DNA of 64,000 bases from positions 186,001 through 250,000 of the forward strand of contig JAACJP010000049.1 in NCBI GenBank assembly GCA_013368375.1, given 5' to 3'. A model generated the notes under the pieces. It was not told the DNA's origin, did not search any database, and was given only the letters and a program-made list of their open reading frames with translations. A program made the position numbers and the translations under genes. Positions 46,306 to 57,099 of the stretch are shown here, piece by piece (position 1 is the first letter of the stretch; each line of letters opens with the position of its first letter). The stretch comes from Tricholomella constricta (taxonomy: Eukaryota > Basidiomycota > Agaricomycetes > Agaricales > Lyophyllaceae).

Positions 46306-49041
46306 TTAGTCGGACTCCTCGGCCTCATTCCGCTCTTCTATGAAAGTTGGCATTGCATGTTGCTTCAACAGTATGCGCGGCGCGGCCTGAGTTTTCGCCG
46401 TCGAGGATGCCGGCCAGCGAGTGAACCCCCCAACAGCTTTTGTGGGCCACATCTTGTCTTGTTGGGCATCGGGAATCCAATTCCACGTCCTAATGCGCTT
46501 CCATATCTCCTCGCGCGTGTCGCTGATAAGCGCCTTGTCGTTGTTGGGATTTTCGATGAACGTCATCCATGTGCGGAAGTAGGGGCAGCTTGGATAATTC
46601 TGGACAGCAGATGAGGTCTTAAAACCTGGCTTGGGGAACAGCCACTTGAAAGCCCTCTGCCAGTCAGCGGAGGGCGCATTGCGGTAGGCGACACTGGTGA
46701 AAATCGCGGAGAGTGTGAGGTTTTTGTAGATGTCCTCGTTTCCGCTCTGCCGTTCGACCGGGCTAAGCTTGAGATACGATGCGTTTGTGATGCCACGAGG
46801 GTTGGGAGATTTTCCGGTCACGTCGATGACAAATTGACGGAACAATTGGGAAAGGAAGTTATCGATAGTCTGGGGAGCGTCATCAGAGGAAGAGGCCCGG
46901 TCCTCTACATCAGAGCCGTCGTCCTGGTGAGCAGGGGCAAGGGAATGCCCTTGTGCGCTAAGGTTGAAGAGAACAGGTTCCGGCTGCCCTGACCAGTTGA
47001 CGTATGTTGGCATTCTTCTCTTGTTCGTCGTGGCACGTGTACGAGCGATCACGTTTCTGTCGACAATGCCCGACTTGATGTACTTCGAATATACCTCCTC
47101 GATTGTCAGACCCTCAAACCAAAATTTGAACGCTGCGGGTATAAGGGTAGGCCCACCAATTCGTAGGCGAGGGACATCCCCTATCATCAAGCGTCTGAAG
47201 AAGACGCAGCCGTAGGGGTTATACGGGACGCGAGCGGACGTAGTGCCGTCATCGGACCCGGACTCCTCTTCCTCTTCCTCCGGGGCTCCTCGAATAGCGA
47301 CATTGTACGCGACAACCTCGCGGTTGACTCCCCGTGACTCTGTGACTGGCAGTACGACGTCCATGAGTCGTCTCGCGGCAGGTCCGTCCTCGGGACGAGC
47401 ATGTAGGCCGTTTGCAAGCCACACGCAAGCAGCGGTCAAGGTGAGCGCTTCGGGGATGAGACGCATGTTGCTCTTGCCGGTGGCTTGGAGGGTTAGGGTT
47501 TTGCTGATCGCCGACAGTCGTGTCATGCGAAACGTCCTGTCCGAATTCAGAAGTACATCAAGAGCGTAGATGTGATGAACTCACCACCAGTCCTTGCGTC
47601 CAAAAGCACAAAGGCAAGCTCGCAATCTGTCAGGCTCGAGCTCCAAAAGTATTTGTGTAGCGAACCGAAACGGAACTCGGACCTAGAGACGTGCACTGGA
47701 GGAGTTTGCACCTTGCGCCTGCTCGTAGATGGTATAGATACCCTGGACCGTCTTGGGCGGCTGTTTTAGCGCCATCGCCTCTTTCACGGTAAGGAATTTG
47801 GCGTGGTGGAAGCCCTCAACGTTATAAGTTACGGATTTATCGGTGGTGTATGCTTGAATGTATGAAACTTCGAATTCTCCCTGTGCGCGGACGCCAGGAA
47901 CGATGCGAAAGCCGCTCACGGTGGTGAGATGACTGGCGAGGTCTCGAGCGTACTTGGACGAGTTTATGTCTGTGATCCTTTCAGCGTTAGCGTTGTCAAT
48001 GCCCAGCGCCTGTTGAACGATCTCGCTGTGTGCAGGGGTGATCCATTGAAGGCATGCATTCCGTTCGCTGCTGATCTGGATGCCGACATCGACGTACCAG
48101 TCGCCGAACATCCTTATGTCAGGGGAGAGCTGTGCGTCGGTGATGAACTCGTTCAGATAATAGTCGGCGGACATTTCATCCACCCTATGGAGGGTGCCGT
48201 GCTTGACGCCTCGGATGGTATGCATGATGAAGAAATCCCGCGCCCAAGCGATATCCTCCTGCGCAACGAACGGGTTGTCGTCTAACTCGATGCGAATGCG
48301 ATCTGCGAGCACAGCAACTGCTTCTCGCGGGATGACCTTCGTCGCCCACGAGAACCCCCCGTGGCTCCTCTGTGCTCTGATACGCTCTGTGGTGTACGTC
48401 GCGGGCCATTCTGCAGCGACAGTATGGCCAAGCAGCGTGACGATGGCAGGACGGAGCCCGTTCTCGTACCAAAAAGCGCGCTCGGTTTCGGTCAGATGAT
48501 AAGGCTGTCTGCCTTTCGCGCGCACGGGAGACCAAAGCCCCGGGAAGAACACATTTAGCTGATGGCGAGCGCCGAAGGTCCCAAACTCAAAGTTTGGGAT
48601 CTTATGGTACGGTACTTGGGTCACCGCCTGCCGAAATTCCGTTCGTTAGATTTATGCCGTTTGAGGATACGTATAGTGAGAACTTACCCGCTGATATGGG
48701 AGGGGATGCTCAAGATGGATACTCGTCCTGAGAGCAAAGGATGCGTGCGGGACAGCGTATACAGTGATGGGGGCTTCGACCATGATATTCTCGGCAAAAC
48801 CAATGAGGGAATCGTAATCTCGAGAGATGATGAGAGGGTGGTCTTCGCCGACGATGTCCTGTATCGGGTCCATGAAGACCTGTCGCAAAATGTCGTCGTC
48901 GTAATCCCAGTATTCACCAGTAAGCACGAATCGAATAAAAGGATCGTCTTCATCGTACGCCTGTGAGATTCGAAAGGCGCGCTCATTGAACTGATGCAGA
49001 GTGTGAGAGACGGTGTTGTAGTTGTTGTATAGGTCAGCCAT
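46306..49041 (-). CDS. Gene A: large agaricomycete orphan protein, 875 aa, one internal stop
   Basis: Three exons (48688-49041, 47585-48627, 46306-47536) with introns of 60 and 48 nt. Landmarks: HQFNERAFRISQAYDEDDPF, VPYHKIPNFEFGTFGARHQL, NVFFPGLWSPVRAKGRQPYH, AAEWPATY, WYVDVGIQISSERNACLQWI, SKYARDLASHLTTVSGFRIV, TYNVEGFHHAKFLTVKEAM, VPFRFATQILLELEPDRL, and in exon 3 an acidic run (PEEEEEESGSDDGT) and FPKPGFKTSSAVQNYPSCPY. I recall this as a multicopy family limited to mushroom-forming fungi, of unknown function and no assigned domain. The frame is intact except a TAG at 47683-47685 in ARL*VRVPF, where relatives would be expected to have Glu; the frame stays open for more than 420 codons after it. 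No signal peptide or membrane segment. Its upstream DNA is one arm of the long inverted repeat. Confidence 0.75.
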
Positions 49042-49199
49042 GGGGGAAGGGGAATGTAGGGTGTACGACGTTTAAGCACATTTATAATGAAGAGCGAACG
49101 CTGCATTCACGAGTGAAGCTCGAGTGGTATATCATGACAAAGTAAGTCAAGAGTTGTATGTATTAGGGTTGTTACATAAAAGGGTACGTCTACAAGAGA

Positions 49200-49838
49200 G
49201 GTAGGAGTCGACGAAGTGGACGAGGTACGTTGATAGTGCCTAGGCTGAGAGGACGTTGTGCCTGATCGTCGTTGACGATGCGCAGGCTGCGAGGGATGAC
49301 ATTTTGATCAAGTTCTGGAGAAGCAAATGAAGAGCGGATATAAATGCAGGGGTGGTCTGACAGCAAGCAAGCCTCGCCACGTAAGGAGATGAACATGAGG
49401 TGAGAGAGGCCGAGGATATTTGTGCCTAGACGCGGATGGGATGGGGAATTGCGACGTCAAGGTACGTTGCATGTCGGTCACCAGGAAGGACAGCTGCATT
49501 GTGAAGCAGGCATCCGGGATGTTTAGACCTTCAGAAAAATCGTAAAGGGTAATGTCAGGGAGTTCCCAGTCCAGGGGTACGAAAGCGCCAGGTGGAATTG
49601 CCTTGAGGACCAGAACCGTAAGACCGTGGATATGAGAGACGATCATACAGGGAACTACTCCCCTGCAGAACGCATCATCTTCGAAGAGGAAGGAGAGATA
49701 CACTGGGGCCAGCTGCAGAGAACTCCTTCTCTGCAGGAGGCCGCGGTGATGGGAGAGGAAGAGGAGAGCATCGTCGTAGACGATGAGTGGGAGGGAACTT
49801 GTCTTATCCAGATCGTCCTTGACAATTTTCCCACATAC
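49200..49838 (-). repeat. Long inverted repeat, left arm (upstream of gene A)
   Basis: Read on the minus strand it matches 50234-50513 continued by 50790-51135 almost base for base, including an open frame whose 131-residue translation is identical in both arms (contains LDWELPDITLYDFSEGLNIP). It ends about 160 bp before the gene A start codon. The sequence holds the hairpin-type units GGGAACTACTCCCC and CATCGTCGTAGACGATG also seen in the arrays at 38.6 and 42.2 kb. Confidence 0.9.
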
Positions 49839-50233
49839 TCAGGCGCTCACTGCGGGCATAAGCCCATATAAGCGTCGGATATAATTTGAAATTTCGGATA
49901 TATCTTCAATTTATTTGATATTAGACCCATTATTAAAATATATTCAAAATAAAATCTCCGATGTTTTCGGCTTTGTGGGAATATTTACACTGCGGGCATG
50001 AGCCCATTTGATCAAGATTTAATCGTCGGATATATTTTGAATGTCGGATTTATGTTGAATATATTTCATTTCACACTCATTATTAAAATATATTCAACAT
50101 AACATCCCTGATGTTTTGGGCTTCCCCCCGCTGTTCCTGTTCAGGGACCTTGTCAGTATAATATACTCCTCCTCCTCCTCCCCGCGGTGTTATTTATGTG
50201 GGAGAAAATTGTCAAGCGCTGGGAAAATTCATC
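49839..50233. repeat. A/T-rich centre of the inverted repeat: two tandem ~140-bp units
   Basis: Units at about 49848-49988 and 49989-50128 share ACTGCGGGCAT(A/G)AGCCCAT, TCGGATATA, CATTATTAAAATATATTCAA and TGATGTTTT(C/G)GGCTT. Much more A/T-rich than its surroundings. Lies between the two arms, midway between divergent genes. Confidence 0.8.
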
Positions 50234-51135
50234 TATGTGGGAAAATTGTCAAGGACGATCTGGATAAGACAAGTTCCCTCCCACTCATCGTCTACGACGA
50301 TGCTCTCCTCTTCCTCTCCCATCACCGCGGCCTCCTGCAGAGAAGGAGTTCTCTGCAGCTGGCCCCAGTGTATCTCTCCTTCCTCTTCGAAGATGATGCG
50401 TTCTGCAGGGGAGTAGTTCCCTGTATGATCGTCTCTCATATCCACGGTCTTACGGTTCTGGTCCTCAAGGCAATTCCACCTGGCGCTTTCGTACCCCTGG
50501 ACTGGGAACTCCCAAATTGTCAAGGACGATCTCCCAGATGCTGGATAAGACAAGTTCCCACTCATCGTCTACGACGATGCTCTCCTCTTCCTCTCCCATC
50601 ACCGCGGCCTCCTGCAGAGAAGGAGTTCTCTGCAGCTGGCCCCAGTGTATCTCTCCTTCCTCTTCGAAGATGATGCGTTCTGCAGGGGAGTAGTCCCCTG
50701 TATGATCGTCTCTCATATCCACGGTCTTACGGTTCTGGTCCTCAAGGCAATTCCACCTGGCGCTTTCGTACCCCTGGACTGGGAACTCCCTGACATTACC
50801 CTTTACGATTTTTCTGAAGGTCTAAACATCCCGGATGCCTGCTTCACAATGCAGCTGTCCTTCCTGGTGACCGACATGCAACGTACCTTGACGTCGCAAT
50901 TCCCCATCCCATCCGCGTCTAGGCACAAATATCCTCGGCCTCTCTCACCTCATGTTCATCTCCTTACGTGGCGAGGCTTGCTTGCTGTCAGACCACCCCT
51001 GCATTTATATCCGCTCTTCATTTGCTTCTCCAGGACTTGATCAAAATGTCATCCCTCGCAGCCTGCGCATCGTCAACGACGATCAGGCACAACGTCCTCT
51101 CAACCTAGGCACTGTCAACGTATTTCATCCACTTC
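50234..51135 (+). repeat. Long inverted repeat, right arm (upstream of the SNF2 gene), with internal duplication
   Basis: Inverse of the left arm. The proximal ~281 bp (50234-50513) are repeated in tandem (50515-50795), so this arm is longer. Divergence from the left arm rises only in the last ~40 bp near 51.12 kb. Ends about 180 bp before the SNF2 start codon, in the same relative position and orientation as the left arm before gene A. Confidence 0.9.
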
Positions 51136-51315
51136 GTTTTTGTCTCTAAGGTAATTGTTCTCCCTTTGAAACTAACGGCCCTCAAAACTGAAGCCCAGCC
51201 CTGTAGATCGGATCAGGAGTCCGAAGCCTGATTCACGTCTTTTTGCTCTGGAGTAGTGCCTCGCCTCGTATAGATCGTTGATTCTGTTACCTGTCGCTCG
51301 ATTACCGTTTCGATA

Positions 51316-53815
51316 ATGCAATACACAATGGAACCCCTTTTTTCTACGTACATCCCAGCGCTGGTAGCGGCAGTTAAAGTTGAAGACGAATTATCCTCTT
51401 CGTCGTCCCGCCTTTTTCCCTCCGTTATGCCCAGTCACACGGCGTCTAGCGCGCTGGTAAAGCTTTTCGATCCTACTGGAGCCCCTTGGGAGTGGCCCGC
51501 CTGGCAGGATCGCACTGGAGTTCTCCATGGCCTCTTCCCGGAGGACGACAAGCACCTTCCTTATGGCTGGACTCGTCAAAATGCCATCGACATCCAGTCC
51601 TACTTCCGCGCTTATCACCTCCTCCCCACAGAAGAAAAAAAGATGGCCTTCGCGGCGAAGACAAAGGGTGGGTCGGCTCACCCGGGTCGTGAGTTGTGGA
51701 ATAACTGGGTGATGCGCCGCTGGAACGCTTGGGGCATCCATGACATCGTGGTCCAGGAGCTGAAGGAGGCCGAGATTCACCCCTTAAACATCATCGTACG
51801 CGAGAACGATCCCTCCGCCCCCTGGCCCACGTCCGACTTTTACATCCCGATGATCTTGGACTCTCTCGCACTGCGACTTTTCGGCGAGGAGGCGTTCCCA
51901 AGCGGCGCTGGCGTCTTGACGACGAACATACGCAAGTGTATCCACATCATCGCCCAGAAGTCCTGGAATACGATCCGCGTCCAGGTCGGGGTTCTGAAGA
52001 ATCGCCCCAATGAGATAATGGCAACTGCGCTCGCCGCGTTCAAAGGTGAGCTTTTTTGCCTTCACTCTAGTACTTGCTCATTTTTTATTGACCATAGACT
52101 TGGAGAATGGAAAGCCCACGAAGGCAAAGGTCTCCCGTGCCATCTGGGCAGTCTCTAAGTGGAAAAGTTGCGCGCAACTTTACAACACTCCCGATAACGT
52201 CAAGGCGGCCGAAGATATGCTAGCTGAACTGCAGGCAATCTTGGAGGCTTTAGGAGCGAAGATTAAGAAGCGAGTGGAACCCGCAGGTACAACAACTCCT
52301 CATCTGATAATCGTTCTTAAATCTGACCGGATATACAGGCATATGCAAGGTGTCCACTGTCGACCTGAAGGGCCTGGCTACAGAAGAAGACGTCTCTGAC
52401 CTCCTGGCTCTCTATGACGAGTATTTTGACCAAGATGCTGAGGACCAGGATGAGCCGCCGATTTCTGACGCTCTGCCCGATAAGCAGCAGCTCAACGACT
52501 GCGGTGGAGATTTCGGGATGGAACTGGAGGCAAAGATGACTCCCGCTTCGTTGGCATTGTCGTTGGGCTTCAAGACGGGCCTTCCCCCGTCGTTCAATCT
52601 CCTCCGCGACAGGTCTGGCATATCCCCTTGGGACGACCCGTTGACCTTTGCTGACCCCAAGGCTGACCCCTTGCCCTGCAACCTCTCAAAGCTCTGCCTC
52701 CATTGGCATCAGCTTGCCGGCGTGCATTCCATCGTACGCAGCATCTTCACAGAAGTTGCCGACCCATCCCACACGACTGGGGTGCTTGTCGGAGACGAGG
52801 TGGGCCTTGGGAAGACTGCGCAAGCGATTTCAACCATCGCGTTCCTGATGCAAGTCATCCGCCTTCAGGAGACGAAGCGGAAGCTGCCTAGACTGATCGG
52901 TGAGATTGTCTTCACGAATATGTCGTCTTGCGGCATGCTAATTCCTTTTCTCAGCGAAACGTTGTTACCTTGGGGGGAGCGACAATATCCCGTCGCTGCC
53001 GCATCTCATCCTTTGCCCTGGCACCCTCATCGCACAATGGGTGAGCGAACTGAAGGTGTTGCTGCGCCCCAAGAGCGTGGACATATTTGTCTATGAGAGT
53101 CAATCCGACAGCCGCCAATTCTGGAGTTCATCCAGCGCTTTTCAACAGTCGAAGCACAAGCCTCACAACAGAATCGTCGTCATGAGCCACTCCGTACGCC
53201 ACGTCTCATGCGTTGCTTGAATTTCATCCTGACCAACTGCAAATCAGGCTCTGTTCAATGACATGAACAGTCTCCATCAAAACCTGAAGAAGAAGAAGGG
53301 GGGCCCTCGTCCTTGGGACATACCCTCTCCCAAGGGGCCTCTCACAGAGACCATCTTCGAGCAACACTTCCTCACTACCATCGTCGACGAGGCGCACCAT
53401 ATGCGAAACATCGGCAAGCGGCATAGCGCGGTCCTGCGAATTCTGCAGCAAACGAAGCTGCGGCTGATCATGACGGCTACGCCGCTTCACACATCTTCCA
53501 AGGTGAGCTCCATAGCGATAATTTGATACCGCTGCTCACCGCGCTTTGCACATGAAGGACATCGCGTCCATGGGTCGCCTCGTAGGCATCCCCCACTTCT
53601 TTACCGAAGAATCACACATTGAGGAGAAAGCCGATGCCGCGGCTGTACGCAAAGCGAAGAAACTCGACGATGACGGGGAAGCTCTCCTTGTTGAGCAACT
53701 CCAATCTGTGAAGCGCCTTCAAGCTCACCTTGTAGGCCATTTCCTCCGGAGGACCACGGCGAGCCTGGACTTTATTCGCAAGCCTCTCTTGCCTAGTCAT
53801 TGGCGGAGCGGATAA
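51316..53815 (+). CDS. SNF2-family ATPase gene, 3' end cut off by a dispersed element
   Basis: Six exons (51316-52045, 52098-52286, 52339-52899, 52955-53193, 53248-53502, 53558 onwards), introns 52-55 nt; the spliced frame is open for 743 codons and ends in a stop supplied by the inserted element. The first ~400 residues are lineage-specific (TGAPWEWPAWQDRTGVLHGL, WNNWVMRRWNAWGIHDIVVQ). Then the SNF2 N-lobe: GVLVGDEVGLGKTAQAIS (Walker A, about residue 457), HLILCPGTLIAQWVSEL (motif Ia), RIVVMSHSALFND, TIVDEAHHMRN (DEAH box, about 619), LRLIMTATPLHTSSK (motif III) and FLRRTTASLDFIRKPLLP. The second RecA lobe with motifs IV-VI is missing, so the product should not translocate on DNA. Such ATPases remodel chromatin or move on duplex DNA. 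Divergent partner: gene A. Confidence 0.85.
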
Positions 53816-54568
53816 CGGGTCGTTATCCATTCAGATTTTGGACCCAATTTTTCTCAACATTGAAACAAGCAATTGGGGTCAAACCAACAGTAAGATATAT
53901 ACTTTTACCTATCCTCTATCGCACGCACTAATCCGTTTGACGAGATATGTATTCTCGGTGGTGCTATGGACCACCGAAAAGAGGGGCAAAAGCGTGGGAA
54001 AGCACACCATTGAGTGTCTTCAACGCTTCCACATCCGAGATCATGGTATTGGAGGACGTTTCGATATACATTTGATGGAGGTCGCACCCTTTTTTATGAA
54101 AATCGGTGAAGAATTGAGTGAGCTATGGACAATTTTGTGTGGGGGATTCGGGTGGGTGGCTGATGTGGCTGTGCTGAAAATCGGTTCCGGGCGGCTTTCA
54201 ATTTTTAAAATATTGACTACAGCTGCGTGCGCCACAAAAATTTATGCGTGCGCTGCGCAATTGGGATCTGCCCTCGTCCTAAATTTTCTGAAGGTGACGC
54301 GGCTGAACTGTTAAAACGCGTCAGGGATCTTTGTGACCTGGCGCGCGGGCGCGCGAAGCGCGCCTCGGCAATTGCCGGTCACCGCCTCCAGCCATTCTGC
54401 CCCGCCCACCGCACGGTATTGTGCCGTTGCAGTCCGTCTCGAGTACCTTGTTCAAGTCCCATTCCTTTTGTAATAATACTCTTCTCTTGCTGTCCAATTC
54501 TGTGTTTTGTATAGTGCATGCAAATGACTTTCGGAGGTCTATAAATGACCACTGAGAGCGACTGTCCC
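53793..54568 (+). mobile_element. Dispersed element of about 0.78 kb, copy 2 (inside the SNF2 gene)
   Basis: Copy of 25617-26395, same orientation. It starts at CTAGTCATTGGCGG straight after the codons LLP of the SNF2 frame and has the perfect palindrome GGATAACGGGTCGTTATCC at its start. No SNF2 sequence was recognised beyond its far end, so either a deletion accompanied insertion or the rest has decayed. Confidence 0.8.
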
Positions 54569-54609
54569 ACTCCAATTCATCCCAATAACCCCAAAACCTC
54601 ACTTTCAAA

Positions 54610-54628
54610 GCGCCCTCACTGAGGGTGC
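54610..54628. repeat. Solo copy of the 19-bp palindrome (one mismatch)
   Basis: GCGCCCTCACTGAGGGTGC followed by CGTGCACCTCGGAACTT; the copy at 56969 has a similar downstream flank (CGCACACCTCGAACTT), so palindrome and flank were copied together. Confidence 0.8.
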
Positions 54629-54969
54629 CGTGCACCTCGGAACTTCTTGCACCGGGATTTCTTCTTAGATGACCCCAACTCACAACATGGTGTGTAGCAA
54701 GCATCGCACGCTATTTATACCCACAGTACCCTTGTATTAAAGATCACTATGTAGTTGATGCTTCGCAAAATAAATCTACTCGAAATACAGTGAGACCGCA
54801 GGGTGACAACATACACTGATGCTCGAGCAATCCTGCCCATTACATGCTCCTGCAAAATGCCCCCGTCATCACACCATGACCTCCTTTGCTATCCCTGCCC
54901 TGCCCCTGTCAACTGTCACTATACCCTCCTTCGATGCTCAGTTGCACCCCAGACAGCCCCCGCCTGACT

Positions 54970-55600
54970 CGAGACAATGAGGCAGCCTCCCCCCGTGTCA
55001 GCCATGTGTCGTGCATTGACGCGCTCAAGGGCGGTCCATCAAGGGCGATCCGTCACGAATCAACGCAGTTGTACTGGGACACCGTGCTGCTGTGGAAAGT
55101 CGAGGTGGTACGACTGTCGCCCGTGCGCAGAGGTCTTGGTTGCGAAGGTGGTGGTGGTGCCGGCGCCGACTACTGCTGGTGATGGTGCTGAGGGGAATGT
55201 AATGACGGCACCGCCGTGTTCGCACGATGGGGCGCCGGCACGAGTGCACAATCATCGTCTGTCCAACCTGATATCCTCCCGCCGCCTCGTACTGCTCGAG
55301 TTGCCCATGCCTATCCCAAGCGCCAGACATCGTCTTCACTTCATCTCGTCCCCGTTTGCCCTCACCCTCGCCCTCGCCTTGCACACCCCCACCCCCCCTC
55401 CTAATCCTCCGACAGCACCTCCCCGACCCCGCCAGAGTGCCCTCCCCGCTATCGACGAGCATCCGAATGCGCCGGCCTATAGAAATCGCACCCCACAGTA
55501 CATCGCCCCACCCGCCGCTCCTCCGCCCCAAATTCCACGTGCACCCTCCATCCCGTCCCCATGCCTCGGTTCGATCCCAGTTCCTACAAGCTCTCTGGTC
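54970..55600 (+). repeat. Dispersed repeat family R, copy 3
   Basis: Same orientation as copies 1 and 2. Keeps GTGCTGCTGTGGAAAGTCGA, GTACGACTGTCGCCCGTGCG, GCACCGCCGTGTTCGCACGA, GGCGCCGGCACGAGTGCAC and GCCGCCTCGTACTGCTCGAG. A long open minus-strand frame (56146-55025) across it is Pro/Arg-rich and not conserved in the other copies. Confidence 0.7.
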
Positions 55601-56968
55601 ATTTCTGCCTCGGCGGTGGGGGCGGGTGCATCGGTGAGGGCGGGGAGGGGTGGTGCAGGGCTTTCGAGCGGAAACACCGGCCGGTGGGGGAGCCGCCGCT
55701 GTCCAGAGGTGTGGTGAGGGTGCGGGAGTGGCTAGGGAAGGGCGAGAGGCGGAGGGGGTGGCCATGTGCGCGTGCAAGGCGGACGCGAATGGAAAGGCGG
55801 GGAGCTTGTGGTTGGGATGGGTCGGTGGGCGTGTGCTGGTTGTGGTGGTGGGCGAAGGCGGTGGGGGGAGATCGACCTTGGGGCATGCGTACGAGCTCCG
55901 TGGAGATACACTGTAGGTCATCGTCGCGGAGGGGAGCGGCAGCGGCCGCTGGTCGTATGGGTTGCTATTGGTGGTGGGCAACGGGTTGGTCGAGGTCAAG
56001 GAGCAGGAGTCCAGTGACACAGAGGACGGCAGAGGAGGTGGAGAAGGAGACATCGTCAGCGCAACCTGCTCGAGTGAGCTGACCGATGCAGGTGGGGACG
56101 GTTGCTGTGTATGGGTCTTCGTGCTCTTCGTGATCCGTCTCCTCAAAAACAGTGGTGCCCTCCCCCACCCCCGCCCTCCTCGCCCATCGACACCGCCCTC
56201 CTGACCCGTCGACAGCGCCCTCCTAACCCGTCGCCCCCGCCCTCCTCACCCGTCGACAAACTCGCCGAATTCCCATCAAACATCGTAAGTGCCTGCTGTG
56301 CATTACCATGCCCCCTCCGTCCGGGCTCGCAGCTGTGCACAGTCCGGACTTGCATGCCTACAATGAGTGGGAAACTTTTGCGTCGCTGGTCGAGTACCCA
56401 CCTGACACCACCGTGATGCTCTTCAGCCCTTGCAGCACCCGCTACTCCTCCAGCTGCGACTCGGCCTGCTTCAGTCTGCCGGGGGCGGGGGATCGTGGGG
56501 TTGGAAAGAGCGCAAGGCGAGGGTGTTTTGGGCAGTGTCTGGCGGCGGGAGCGGCGGCGCGGAGAGAGGACTCGATGCGACTTTGATGGGCGACATGATG
56601 CTGAGGTCCTCGGGCTGTGGGATGTCAATGGGGCGCCCACGTACAAGAAAAACTGGTGACAAGAGACCGACCTTGCATGAATGCCCATCCACGATCGATG
56701 GTCTTGCCTTGTCGGCGTGCACGAAGCCGCAGCTCAGCAAGATTCTCATTCTGCTAGCGGCGACGACCACAGGGTAAATCAAGTTAAAATTCTGTTGGGA
56801 AAGGGAGGGTTTTCGTTATGTTAGATTCAGGTTAGGAGTCAAAGCAGCACGCACCAAGGGCACAGCGGACAGTGAGTGAGATGCGGCGCCCATGTCGAGA
56901 ACTTCGTTGGTGTGCGGCTGAGTCGATCGTGGGGGCGTCACGTTGTGACTGATCGGTGGCTGTACAGG
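55601..56968. other. Low-complexity region, no supported gene
   Basis: G-rich tracts on + and matching Pro/Ser/Thr-rich frames on -. A Pro-rich stretch on the minus strand (about 56054-55610) has ATG but neither a recognisable domain nor splice support. Three CCGCCCTCCT(G/C)ACCCGTCGAC units at 56170-56265 form a short tandem repeat. Confidence 0.4.
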
Positions 56969-56987
56969 GCACCCTCACTGAGGGTGC
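56969..56987. repeat. Solo copy of the 19-bp palindrome
   Basis: Perfect GCACCCTCACTGAGGGTGC within GTACAGG..CGCACACCTCGAACTT. Confidence 0.85.
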
Positions 56988-57099
56988 CGCACACCTCGAA
57001 CTTATTCGCAATGCCTCCTCGCCGCCATCGACTGCCTCGTCCATTTCCTGCAAACATGCTCATATATTGCTCCACCTTTCAACTTGCTGTGCAGTACGT

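Noticed and set aside
50645..51040. 131-codon frame identical in both inverted-repeat arms as a real gene
   Set aside because: Begins at GTG, has no recognisable family, and lies in the upstream region of genes A and SNF2; identity reflects the recent duplication. A 112-codon ATG version cannot be excluded.
54610..54628. Palindrome as a bacterial-type rho-independent terminator
   Set aside because: No U-tract follows, the genome is eukaryotic, and the copies are not placed behind genes.
55025..56146. Long open minus-strand frame of about 370 codons
   Set aside because: Starts at a non-ATG codon, is Pro/Ser then Arg-rich, crosses repeat family R and is not kept in the other copies; best explained by G/C-rich composition.
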